This document shows positions 9,824 through 18,959 of a stretch of DNA of 64,000 nucleotides, in pieces. A program made the position numbers and the translations under genes. The DNA is from Aurantiochytrium sp. KH105. Its lineage: Eukaryota > Sar > Bigyra > Thraustochytrida > Thraustochytriidae. Location: the NCBI GenBank assembly GCA_003116975.1, contig BGKB01000052.1, positions 310,001-374,000 of the forward strand, in the 5' to 3' direction. How positions within the stretch are numbered: position 1 is the first letter of the stretch; each line of letters opens with the position of its first letter. The notes under the pieces were generated by a model, which saw nothing but the letters and a program-made list of their open reading frames with translations, made no database searches and was not told the DNA's origin.

Positions 9824-9853
9824 CTGGCTGGCTGGCTGGCTGGCTGGCTGGCT
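9824..9853. repeat. (GGCT)n microsatellite, second copy
   Basis: Seven tandem units of the same motif as at 9075. Confidence 0.9.
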
Positions 9854-10939
9854 TGTTGGTGAAGCTCGGATGCTTGGCTGCTGACTGGGTCGGCTGGCCG
9901 ACTGATGCGGCGCGAGCGAGACTTTACAATCTCGCTCTCGTGCGTCAGTCGCCATCAAGCGGGCCGCCGACCACAGGCAACGGAGAAGGCGGGATGATGA
10001 ATGGTCGGCAGCCCCCCCCCCCCTCTCCCACAGAACATCCCTGACCTCCCACACCTCCATCCCCAAACCACACCATTTGAAAACCGTGACTGGCGTTGGG
10101 TTGGGACGCTTGAGAAGGACCTATTCTTCAAGTTCTTCTGCGGCAAAGAAGCTCCTAGGCACGGTGGTAGCTGTGAAAAGCCCTCTAGAGTCCGCCGTCT
10201 CCATGCGGTCTTGCTGCTGCCCCGTCTTTCCTCCCTTGTCCCCGGGCGGGTGCCCTCAATCCATTGAAGCTTCAAAGCTCGCTACAATGCCCATATAAAC
10301 TATTTTCGACTTTTTTTTGGTCTTCTTGCCATCATGAGCGGGAAATGAATGCAGTGGCACGCGGAGCGGGGCATCCTCGACACAGTGCGCTCGTGACCTC
10401 GCTCTTTGTGGCGCTTCTCCTGCGTGTCGTCGTGGCTTCGCGCCGCCTCGTGATTCATGCGTCTGTTTGCGTCTTTCTACAGTGCGTCGCGTCGAGTTTT
10501 ATACAGTCTTTTGCAATAGCTTGCTCATTTCTTTCTGTCCCCGGCTGCCTCGTGTTTCATTCCTCCTCATCCCGTTTGTCCTCTACCACTGCACGCGTTT
10601 CGCGGTGCACTGTGCACGGGCGCATGCTAGTGAGCCTGCCTCGCACCTCCTGGACTCCATTTTTCAGTTTCTTTTGCACATCCTGGACAAGGCTTCACCG
10701 CGCGCGCCTCGCTTCTCACCGCACCGAGGCGGAGCGTGCGTGCGTGCGTGCGTCCGCGCGTCTGCGTCCAGACGTTTGCGTCTGCGTCTGGCGGCGGAAC
10801 GGCGCGGTGCGGTGAGGATGTGGAATCGATTTCGGCGCCAGCCTCTTCGCTTCGCCAAAGAAGTGCCAGCGCCAGCGCCTCGCTTACAAGCTACCAAGGG
10901 CCAATCAAGGCGCAGCACGTACCGGCAGCACGCCACATA

Positions 10940-11000
10940 TTTGTCCGTCCGTCTATCTGTGTGTCTGGTCTGTCTGTCTACGGTCAGTCTGTCTGTCTGG
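10940..11000. repeat. imperfect (GTCT)n microsatellite
   Basis: GTCT/ATCT/GTCC units interrupted by short unique bases. Confidence 0.7.
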
Positions 11001-11677
11001 CAGCCAAAAGGCAGGTCTTTCACGCAGTGGCGGGGAAAGAAAGATGTTTGGGTGATGTTGGTGAGTCGATTTCTACTTCAGCCATCGGGGCCACACGAGT
11101 GAGTATGAATGAATGAAGGAAGGAATGAAATGAAATCCCGTTTTTTCCGTCGACGGACCCGGCAGGAGCGGCGAGCGCTGGCCGGGTCATTTGCGCGAGG
11201 CCGGGGAATTGCGCTTGATCAAGCTGGCGTGATGCTGCCGATTGGGCAATGCACTGCTGCACACTGATTGCACCGCTAGCCCGCAAGAGTCGGCTGCCGA
11301 GAATGGTCTCCATCGAGAGGCAGTGGCGACGCAGAACGTGCTGGCTGGTCGCATTGGCTGGGTGGTGTGGCTGGTAGCTGTGGTTTGCTTTGCTCTGCGC
11401 CACAGCGCGTGCACGGCGGGACTGGGATACTTTACCCTAGAAAAGACCTGATAATGGCGGTGCGAATGCCTGGCCCGTGCAACCCAGACGCGACGTGGTG
11501 CGACGCGACGCAATGCGATAGGATGCACTCCGCCTTGGCTGGTCTTGGGTTCCTTTCAACCTGCGCTCACGCCAGGCCTGGCTCGGCTGATCCGCGTCGC
11601 GGTGGTGCTCTGCTTGGGAGAATTTTGCGAGCGTGCAGCTAGGAGTGGAGCGAGATTCTTCATGCACTTGTCGACCT

Positions 11678-11719
11678 CGCTTGCTTGCTTGCTTGGTTGC
11701 TTGCTTGGTTGCTTGCTTG
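11678..11719. repeat. (TTGC)n microsatellite
   Basis: TTGC units with regularly spaced TTGG variants. Confidence 0.85.
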
Positions 11720-12493
11720 TCCCGTGACCGATGCGCCGCGACTGGCCCTCGCGCGAACCCCTCGCTTCCGTCAAGCACGCCTTCAGTGCCGGTGCGTGCC
11801 GCGGCCGCGTTGCCTGGGAGTCCCCTCGTGCGACACGGTGACCACGCCGTGCCGTGCCGCGCCACTCCATGCCTCGCCGCGTCCCGCTCTACCGCACCCG
11901 ACGAAACGAACAACGACCGACCGACCGAACGAGCGACCGACCGACGAACGCGGGCGCGTCGCAGACACCTCGCGCCGCGCCGCGCGCGCGCCGCCGCGTG
12001 CCGTGCGTGCGTGCGTGCGTGCGCGCGCGTCTAGGCCCACCCCGTGCGCCCATCCAGCCCATCTTTCTTTCTTTCTTTATTTCTTTCAGGCATTCTTTTC
12101 TTTCTGGCTTTTCTGCTTCTGCACCTAGTTGCTCTTCCCCGCCGCCGCGCCACTGCGGGAGGGCTGCCGCCGCTCCAGGCACCGCCGCTGCGGGCGCGGC
12201 GCCGCTGCGTGTGGGGGCAAAGAAGTGAGGTCCAGTGCCGGCGGCGCGCACCTGGAAGCTCCGCCGCGTCCATAGACAGACGCGCACCACAGCCCGCGAG
12301 CGGGCGCGACAAGCCGGCCAGGCAAGCACGGCCGCACGCAGCCAGAGCCAGGGCCAGCGCCTCCCGCCCGGCCTCCCGGCACGGCCCCTGCGGCCGGTGC
12401 CTGGCTGCGCATCCGGCCGCCCAACGAGGGGTCCTCGCGGGCCAGCCGCGGCTGCCAGCGGCTCACGAAAGCGAGAAGCTGCAGCGCGAGCGA

Positions 12494-12532
12494 CGATCGA
12501 TCGATCGATCGATCGATCGATCGATCGATCGA
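12494..12532. repeat. (ATCG)n microsatellite
   Basis: Perfect (ATCG) run of about ten units, self-complementary and rich in GATC sites. Confidence 0.92.
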
Positions 12533-12963
12533 CTGACGGCCGCGACTCGCGTAGAACTGGCGACGGACGGCTCACTTGCACGCTCCCCCCCCTCCGTGCC
12601 TACCAGAGAGAAATCCCAGCGACGAGAGCAGCGGGAGGAGGCGCCGTTCCTCTTTCCCCCTTGCTTCTTCCCTCACGGCTTGACTTGGGCCCTCTCTCCC
12701 AGGCGGACGGCCGGCACGCGGCGACGGCAACTCCAGCCAGCGGCAGCCGGCAGCAAACTTCAAACTCGCTCGCTCGCACGCACGCACGCACGCACGCCCG
12801 CCTTCAGGACGCGGGGCCGTGAGCAGAGAATCATTGCACGAGCAAAGTAGTAGTTCGAGCAGCAAGCGGCAAGCAAGCAAGCAAGCAGGCAGGCGGCGAG
12901 GCCGAGCCGAGTCCAGGGCTTCTCGCGAGTCCAGGGGACAAACACAAACAAAAGAGAACAACA

Positions 12964-15027
12964 ATGTGCGGTATTATCGCCTCGCTCATGGCCGGCGACC
13001 AGACCGTCGCCGTGGCCCTCGAGGGACTTCGCCGCATGGAATACCGAGGCTACGACTCAGCTGGTGTCGCGTGCATCCCGAATCTCGAAAGGACCCTCGA
13101 GGTAGAAAAGAAAAAGGGCAAGGTCATCAACCTCTCCAGCGCCGTGGCCGGTCGCCCCTCCTTCAAGGACGCCAGCGTCGCCGTCGCACACACCCGCTGG
13201 GCCACCCATGGCCCGCCCACCGACCGCAACTCGCACCCGCATTGCTCAAACGACAACAGAATCGCCATCGTCCACAATGGCATCATTGAGAACTACCAGC
13301 AGCTCAAGGAGGAACTCCAGTCCGTCGGCTACGACTTTGTCAGCGACACCGACAGCGAGATCCTCGCCGTCCTCATTCGCCACCAGCAGCTCCAGGATCC
13401 CGAGCTCCCGCTCGAAGCGGCCGTCAGCCTCGCTCTCGCCGAGTGCAACGGCGCCTGGGCCGTCTGCGTCATCGATGAGGCCAATCCGGACATTCTCGTC
13501 GGCGCGCGCAAGGGATCCCCCCTCATCCTCGGCCGCAGCCGCGATGGCCTCATGCTTGCCTCCGATGCCACCGCTGTAGCCGGCATCGCCGACGAGGTCA
13601 TCTACCTTGAGGAAGACGACGTCGTTACCTGCACGCGCGAGCCCATCTCCGGCGAATACTCGTACTCGATTGGTTCCATGGCCGACCACCACTTTTCCGA
13701 CTACAGCTCTGACAGCTGCGAGTCCATCTCTTCCGGTACATCGAGCGAGTCCAAGCCATCCCTCGAGTCTGTCACCTCGGAGGGCATGCTCGGCAACCGC
13801 CCCATCGCCGCCCGCGCGCGCTCCATGAAGAAGCTCTTTCGCCGCTCCACCTCAACTCCCCGCGTCGAGCGCAGCCCTGTCCAGCTCAACATGAAGGTTG
13901 AGACCATCCAGAAGAACGGATACAAGCACTTCATGCTCAAAGAGATCATGGAGCAGCCCAAGGTTCTTCGTGAGTGCCTTCGCTCGCGCATCAACGAGCA
14001 GACCGGCTTTCTTCAGCTCCCCTCCCTCGACAATGTCATGGATCGCATCCTCGCTGCCCGTCGCATCATCATTTGCGCCTGCGGCACCAGCTGGCACTCT
14101 GGCCTTGTCGGCGAGTACCTCATCGAGGGCCTCGGTCGCATCCCTGTCGAGGTCGAGTACGCGTCCGAATTTCGCTACCGCTCCCCTCTTCTCTTCAAGG
14201 ACGATGTCGTCATTGTCACGTCCCAGTCCGGTGAGACCGCCGACACCCTCGAGGCTATTCGCATTGCCAACAAGGCGGGCGCGCTTACTCTTGGCATTGT
14301 GAACGTGGTTGGTTCCTCCATTGCTCGCGAGACCAGCGCCGTCGTCTACCTTCAGGTTGGACCCGAAATTGGCGTTGCCAGCACCAAGGCTTTCACCGGC
14401 CAGGTCCTGGTTCTCACCATGCTCGCCGTCATTCTGGGCCACCGCAACGGCAACATTACCGATGCCGAGGCTCTCGACTACGCGCGCCAGGTTCAGGAGA
14501 TCCCCGACAAGGTCGCAGAGATTCTTACCCCTGAAAACCTCGCTTCCCTCAAGCGCCTTTCCGCATCTCTCCGCTACGCCAAGAACTTTCTCTACCTTGG
14601 TCGCGGCTTCAACTTTCCCGTTGCTCTCGAGTCTGCGCTCAAGCTCAAGGAAGTCAGCTACGTTCACGCCGAGGGCTACCCGGCCGCCGAGATGAAACAC
14701 GGTCCCATTTCTCTTATTGACCAACAGATGCCTGTCTGCGTCATCGCACCAAAACGCCACCACGAGGGTAACTACGAAAAGGTCCGCTCCAACATTCAAG
14801 AGGTTGTCGCTCGCTCTGGCAACGTTATTGCCATTACGGATGAGGATGGCCGTGCCGATCTCGCGACGCTCGCAGAACACGTCATGGTTGTTCCCTCCAC
14901 CGCCGAGTGGCTCTCCCCGCTGGTGTCCTGCATCCCGCTGCAGCTTCTTTCCTACTGGATCGCCGACTACCGTGGCTGCGAGATCGATTCACCGCGCAAC
15001 TTGGCCAAGAGTGTCACTGTCGAGTAA
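12964..15027 (+). CDS. GFPT: glutamine-fructose-6-phosphate aminotransferase (isomerising)
   Basis: 687 residues. The enzyme makes glucosamine-6-phosphate from fructose-6-phosphate and glutamine, the first committed step of the hexosamine pathway in the cytosol, supplying UDP-GlcNAc for N-glycans and GPI anchors. The start is fixed by the catalytic Cys2 (MCGIIA), exposed after Met removal. The class II glutaminase domain (~2-225) has RGYDSAG, HTRWATHG and HNGIIENY. Two SIS domains follow (~350-680), with CGTSWHSG, SQSGETADT and SAFS-like STKAFTGQ; the C-terminus PRNLAKSVTVE is conserved and holds the fructose-6-phosphate Schiff-base lysine. The eukaryote-type linker (~235-310) is long and Ser-rich and contains RARSMKKLFRRSTS, with basophilic kinase sites (RRST) where animal and yeast enzymes are phosphoregulated. 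Length and motifs look intact. Confidence 0.97.
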   Translation: MCGIIASLMAGDQTVAVALEGLRRMEYRGYDSAGVACIPNLERTLEVEKKKGKVINLSSAVAGRPSFKDASVAVAHTRWATHGPPTDRNSHPHCSNDNRIAIVHNGIIENYQQLKEELQSVGYDFVSDTDSEILAVLIRHQQLQDPELPLEAAVSLALAECNGAWAVCVIDEANPDILVGARKGSPLILGRSRDGLMLASDATAVAGIADEVIYLEEDDVVTCTREPISGEYSYSIGSMADHHFSDYSSDSCESISSGTSSESKPSLESVTSEGMLGNRPIAARARSMKKLFRRSTSTPRVERSPVQLNMKVETIQKNGYKHFMLKEIMEQPKVLRECLRSRINEQTGFLQLPSLDNVMDRILAARRIIICACGTSWHSGLVGEYLIEGLGRIPVEVEYASEFRYRSPLLFKDDVVIVTSQSGETADTLEAIRIANKAGALTLGIVNVVGSSIARETSAVVYLQVGPEIGVASTKAFTGQVLVLTMLAVILGHRNGNITDAEALDYARQVQEIPDKVAEILTPENLASLKRLSASLRYAKNFLYLGRGFNFPVALESALKLKEVSYVHAEGYPAAEMKHGPISLIDQQMPVCVIAPKRHHEGNYEKVRSNIQEVVARSGNVIAITDEDGRADLATLAEHVMVVPSTAEWLSPLVSCIPLQLLSYWIADYRGCEIDSPRNLAKSVTVE

Positions 15028-15896
15028 ATTGCTCGTTTTGCACGCCATCTCGTCCCGAGACAATATCTGTAACCCCTGTTCCCTGTTCAAACAAGCCCTT
15101 TGTAGTTCCCCCCCCCCCTCTTCATCCTATGAATCTGAATCTCTCTCTCTTTTTTCCCTATGTTTGGGCCTAGGCCTATCCTTCTCCTTGCACCGCGCTG
15201 CACGCACGAAAGAGATAAGGCGATCCATCGATCATCATGCGCAGCAGAGTTGACTGTGATTTCCAATGACGCCAGCACAAAGACAAGTTTTTTTGGGAAT
15301 TCAGGCCGACAAAAAATTAACAAGCAGAAACGATTGAAAGAATGACGAGATCGCGAGCAAGGAGGCTTGATCTTCACCTTGTGGTGCAGTCGACAATGAA
15401 TCAAGGTTCCTCGCACAACTTCAAGTGTGCGGTTCCTCGCTCAACTTCAAGAGCGTCCATGTATTTCCGGGTAACACAAGAATTGCTCTCCTTCGCAAGC
15501 TTGCAACAAATGCAATTGCGCGTCTCTTTTTGATGCGTTATGTTGCGTTGTGTTGTGTTGTGATTGTTGTTCATTTTGTTTTATTTTCTCAGCTCTGCTC
15601 TCACATCAGCCACTGTGGACTCAACGAACAAAAGATACGAGAGTGTGGCAGTCAGCAGCGAGCGTGCAAGCACTAAATACATGCGCTAGCCGCCACCTGC
15701 CTGCCTTCCTGCCTTCCCGCCTGCCGCGAGCACGCAAGCGCGAGCGCACGCAAGCGCGCTCCTCGGTCCTGTTTCCCCCCTTCCCGCTCACCCTGCGCGC
15801 ACGCCCGCCCGCCCGTTTTCCCCGTTGGCGCATCCGAAGCGCCGCGACGGCCGAGCAGCGAACCGAGGGAAAAAGAAGGGTACGAAGCACGCAAGC
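15028..15896. other. spacer between GFAT and TBCC-CLC genes
   Basis: Contains a polyC/CT stretch near 15105-15160, the GFAT 3' end and the leader of the next gene. A ~25-bp tandem duplication lies at 15404-15456. No gene is recognised. Confidence 0.5.
15404..15456. repeat. ~25-bp direct tandem duplication
   Basis: The block GGTTCCTCGC(A/T)CAACTTCAAG occurs twice in tandem with a single internal difference. Confidence 0.75.
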
Positions 15897-17330
15897 ATGG
15901 GCACGGTGACCACGCCAGACGGCAAGGAGTTTAGCGACCCGCGCGAATACAGGCGGTACCTGTTCGAGCACTATTACAGCTTTCGCAACCGGAGCGATGA
16001 GACGCTCACCAAGGTCCCCGGCGAGGTGAACGGCGAGGAGTTCCATCTCGATGGACTCACCGACTGTACGGTGACCATCCTCGATGTGACCAATCGCGTC
16101 GTCGTGTCAGACCTCACCAATTGCCACGTCTTTCTCGGCCCCTCCAAAGAGTCCGTCATGCTTCGCAAGTGCAAGGACTGCACCTTTACCGTGGCCTGCA
16201 AGGATCTTCGTGTGAATTCCTGTAGCGAGTGCACCTTGCGCGCGTTTACGCCAATGCCTGTGCAGCTCGACGACTCCCACCACATCAAGGTTGGCACTTT
16301 TAATGGCGCCTACTCGGGTCTCACCTCGCACTTTCAGGCTGTCGGACTCGACGCCTCCCAGGGCGCCGCCGTCAAGGTCAAGGATTTTAGCGAGCGTGAC
16401 AAGGAGCTGCCCCAGCCGCACTTTCAGCAGCTTTCCGCATCAGATGAAGAGGCCCTCGGCCCGTGGGAGGTCCAGCTCGAAAACGCGCAGGGCCCTCCGG
16501 AAAACCCGCTCAAGCCAACGTGCGACCCGGCGCCCCCTCCCCCGTGCCCGTTTCCCATCCCGGATCCTCACGCCACCTTTGAGGGCCCAGATGCTAGCAA
16601 TGCTGCTGCCTCTGTTGACTCTTCTGTCGGCGATGGCAGTGGCACCGCAGCTCCGTCAGAGGCGCAAGAATCGTCCCAGTTCACGCCGGAAACCTTTGAA
16701 GACGACCCGTTCGGTTCGTCTGATCGTGTCGAGAATGCCGAACAGCCAGCGAACGCTGGCGAAGCCCCCGTCGATGACTTCTTCGCGCAGGAAGACCCGC
16801 AGCAAATCCAGCAGCCAGAGGAGCAAGCACAGTATCAAGATTTTGGTGCCCAGCCCGATGCATCGCAGATCCCCGCCGAGGCTCCCTACGCCCCCATGGA
16901 GACAGCCGCATCCACGACCCAATCATCCGAGGCCGCTCCTGCGCCATCCTCGTCAGACTTCATGGCGGACTCTGACGAAACGGACGCTCGCGAAGCCTGG
17001 GAGGCTCAGTTTGCGGAGCGTATCAAGGCCAAGGATCAGGAGGCCGCAGAACTCCAAGCTCAAATGCAAGAAAAGGCCGATGAGGAGCTCGATGAGCTTT
17101 ACGCTGAGCGCACCAACAAGAATGCCATTCGGTACACTTCAAACCGTGAAGCTGAGGGCGCTTTGCTCCAAGAAGCCGAAGACAGCGCCGTTTCAGACGA
17201 AGATGCGCCCAACTGGGCTCGCATTGTCTCGCTCATTGACATTAATGCAAAGGGCAAGTCGGACGAGCTGAACCTTGACCGCATGAAGAACCTCATTATC
17301 CAGCTCAAGAACACTACAAAGCAACAATAA
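15897..17330 (+). CDS. XRP2/TBCC-type GAP domain fused to a clathrin light chain-like C-terminus
   Basis: 477 residues from the first in-frame ATG; the upstream open frame has none. Residues ~15-200 are a TBCC/C-CAP beta-helix most like XRP2, the GTPase-activating protein for ARL3: NCHVFLGPSKESVMLRKCKDC, then ACKDLRVNSC. The arginine-finger position is kept (Arg105 in DLRV), while the two preceding glutamines typical of XRP2 and TBCC are Lys-Asp. A 200-residue acidic Pro/Gln/Ser linker follows. Residues ~360-477 have the layout of a clathrin light chain: AWEAQFAERIKAKD, DELDELYAERT, NREAEG, and the end NWARIVSLIDIN...LDRMKNLIIQLK, matching the heavy-chain-binding helix and the C-terminal W/LK motif. 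Domain calls rest on motif resemblance, strong for TBCC and good for the clathrin part. Coupling small-GTPase regulation to coats is inference. The stop overlaps AATAAA. Convergent with PIG-F. Confidence 0.82.
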   Translation: MGTVTTPDGKEFSDPREYRRYLFEHYYSFRNRSDETLTKVPGEVNGEEFHLDGLTDCTVTILDVTNRVVVSDLTNCHVFLGPSKESVMLRKCKDCTFTVACKDLRVNSCSECTLRAFTPMPVQLDDSHHIKVGTFNGAYSGLTSHFQAVGLDASQGAAVKVKDFSERDKELPQPHFQQLSASDEEALGPWEVQLENAQGPPENPLKPTCDPAPPPPCPFPIPDPHATFEGPDASNAAASVDSSVGDGSGTAAPSEAQESSQFTPETFEDDPFGSSDRVENAEQPANAGEAPVDDFFAQEDPQQIQQPEEQAQYQDFGAQPDASQIPAEAPYAPMETAASTTQSSEAAPAPSSSDFMADSDETDAREAWEAQFAERIKAKDQEAAELQAQMQEKADEELDELYAERTNKNAIRYTSNREAEGALLQEAEDSAVSDEDAPNWARIVSLIDINAKGKSDELNLDRMKNLIIQLKNTTKQQ

Positions 17331-17469
17331 AATCCTTTCCTATATTTTGAAAAAAAAAAGGGCGATTTCGTTGGCGCCTGCCTGGCTAGTTTTTTTTTCA
17401 TCATTCGTTGTTTCATCTCTTTTCCAAAGTTACCTTCAGCCAAAGGAACCTGCGTCGACTCTAAAAGAC

Positions 17470-18225
17470 TCATCGCTGCTTCTTTGATGCCGCTGGAAAC
17501 ATCGCCGTGCCAAGGAAAACACCAACGCCCGATCCAAGGCAGAAACCCGCGAAGGCGCCGTACACAATGGTGGCTGGCCAGGCCTGCCAAGGTCGATCCC
17601 AGTCCAATGGGATGGGCAGAGCGCCCAGCCACGCTCCCGCCAAGGTCCCAAACGCCTGAGCGAGCAGAATACGGTCCACTGCCGTCTCACTCTGTAAGTT
17701 GATAAAGAAATCAGCGAGTTCGTGGCCCATTGCACTTGCATCAGATGATCGAGTGGATATCCACGCAAAAGGAGTCACTGCAAGGTTTGCTAAAAGTGCT
17801 GCGCACAGGAATGTACGGCCTGCCATCCTACGTAAAGGCATACATGTGTTAGGTCATCGTTGTAAATGGTCCACAAGAAGCACCAAGTCTCCACAAAATG
17901 TATCGTGCGCAAAATCTACTTACTGAACGAAGGGTGCGCCAAAGAGCACCAACACCGCATGTAAGATACATGTCCCTGCGACTTGCGCTGCGATCGTCTG
18001 CACGATAAAGGTGCGCGCCGTTTCACCGCTCTTCGCATACCCGGCGTGTCGCGGCCAGAGCCCATAGAACCAGCAAGCTCGCGTCAACGTGACCAGAAAG
18101 ACCGCCACCTCCAAATATTCCACAGGGTTTTCCTCGACGGCATGGCCCAGCAGCACGCGCGGCGCCAGCGCCACGCTCGCCGCCGTCCACGCCGCGTCTC
18201 CGCCCGCCCACGCCGCCGCGCGCAT
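17470..18225 (-). CDS. PIGF: PIG-F / GPI11, GPI ethanolamine-phosphate transferase subunit (two exons)
   Basis: Spliced exons 18225-17924 and 17827-17470 give 219 residues, the same length as human PIG-F. Without splicing the frame stops at once. Exon 1 ends ILHAVLVLFGAPFVQ, matching the family's FHV.FVLYGAP motif. Exon 2 contains GAWLGALPIPLDWDRPWQAWP, the most conserved PIG-F signature, near the C-terminus. The protein is a multi-pass ER membrane protein. In other eukaryotes it stabilises PIG-O and PIG-G, which add ethanolamine phosphate to the GPI mannoses. Several hydrophobic segments are visible (ASVALAPRVLL, YLEVAVFLVTL, TFLCAALLANLAV, ATIVYGAFAGFCLG). The start is the only suitable ATG in exon 1. 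Another GPI-pathway gene, PIG-W, lies about 12 kb away on the same strand. Confidence 0.9.
17828..17923 (-). other. 96-nt spliceosomal intron in PIG-F
   Basis: The donor reads CA|GTAAGTAG and the acceptor TTTACGTAG|GATGG. A CCTAAC branch-point-like motif lies about 22-28 nt before the acceptor. Splicing restores a codon (CA+G) and joins two halves that align with PIG-F on either side of FGAP. Confidence 0.88.
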
Positions 18226-18959
18226 CTTCTCGTTATAGGCTCTCTGCTCTTGCTCTCGATCGTTGCTTTTTATACCACAGAGGTCCTACAATGAACGTCG
18301 AGGCCGCCGGGCATCGTGGTCGCTCGATCTATCAATCAATCGCCCTACGTAAATCAACATCCGGCAGCGCGGGAAGATGCAGACACGAGATGACCGGCCG
18401 CCGTAGCCAAGTGCGACGCTCGCGCGGTCGGCAAAGCATGGCAGGTCTTGGCTGGGCACGATGCGCCAGGTCGAGCTATTAGGCTTACCGGAGTGACCGA
18501 GAGCGAAGTCGAGGCAAGATGAGAGCGAAGTCAAGAGCGAAGTCGAGAGCGAAGTCGAGAGCGAGGTGAGAGCGAAGTCGAGAGCGAAGTCGAGAGCAAG
18601 GTGAGAGCGAAGTCGAGAGCGAGGTGAGAAAGCGAAGTCGAGAGCGAAGTCGAGAGCGAAGTCGAGAGCGAGGTGAGAAAGCGAAGTCGAGAGCAAGATG
18701 AGAGCGAAGTCGAGAGCAAGGTGAGAGCAAGGTGAGAGCGCACTCTCAAATCGTGACACGCGCGAACACCACGAACTTCGCGAAGAAGCGAGCATCATGG
18801 GCCGATGCAGACGAGCAAGCAGACCCGCAACCTCAGACCGAAAGCGAACGCCAGCCCCAGCCAAGTACAAGCCAACCCAAGCCCACCCAAGCCCAAGCCC
18901 AAGCCCAAGCCCAAGCCCACGCCCAAGCCCGCCGACGACGGACTTCAAGGGCAAGCAAG
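18226..18959. promoter_or_regulatory. divergent region between PIG-F and the helicase-like gene
   Basis: Holds the upstream regions of both genes and the 12-bp minisatellite. Downstream of the minisatellite, a Pro/Gln/Ala-rich stretch stays in the helicase frame but has no ATG. It contains a (CAAGCC)n hexamer run at ~18871-18928. Confidence 0.55.
18498..18740. repeat. 12-bp minisatellite, about 20 units
   Basis: Tandem units of GAGAGCGAAGTC with GAGGTGA and GCAAGG variants, arranged in higher-order groups. Purine-rich on the plus strand. Because 12 is a multiple of 3, all six frames stay largely open, producing spurious RLRS/DFAL peptides on the minus strand. Confidence 0.9.

Larger units (their letters stand above)
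7051..12963. other. gene-poor spacer rich in tetranucleotide microsatellites
   Basis: No frame in this 5.9 kb shows a recognisable domain, a consistent composition or splice-linked exons. It is a mosaic of GC-rich unique DNA and simple repeats, mostly 4-bp motifs, listed separately where clear. The last few hundred bases must hold the GFAT promoter and leader; the bases before the GFAT ATG are A/C-rich (ACAAACAAAAGAGAACAACA). Confidence 0.5.

Noticed and set aside
7051-12963. Search for retroelements, DNA transposons, CRISPR-like arrays or viral genes in the large spacer
   Set aside because: No reverse transcriptase, integrase, transposase or capsid-like peptide, no long terminal repeats, no spacer-repeat regularity was seen.
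13852-14880. 342-codon frame antisense to GFAT
   Set aside because: Mirror of strongly coding GFAT sequence; no independent domain.
15825-15896. Upstream extension of the TBCC-CLC protein
   Set aside because: Begins at TTG, has no ATG, and is basic low-complexity; the first ATG gives a normal TBCC start.
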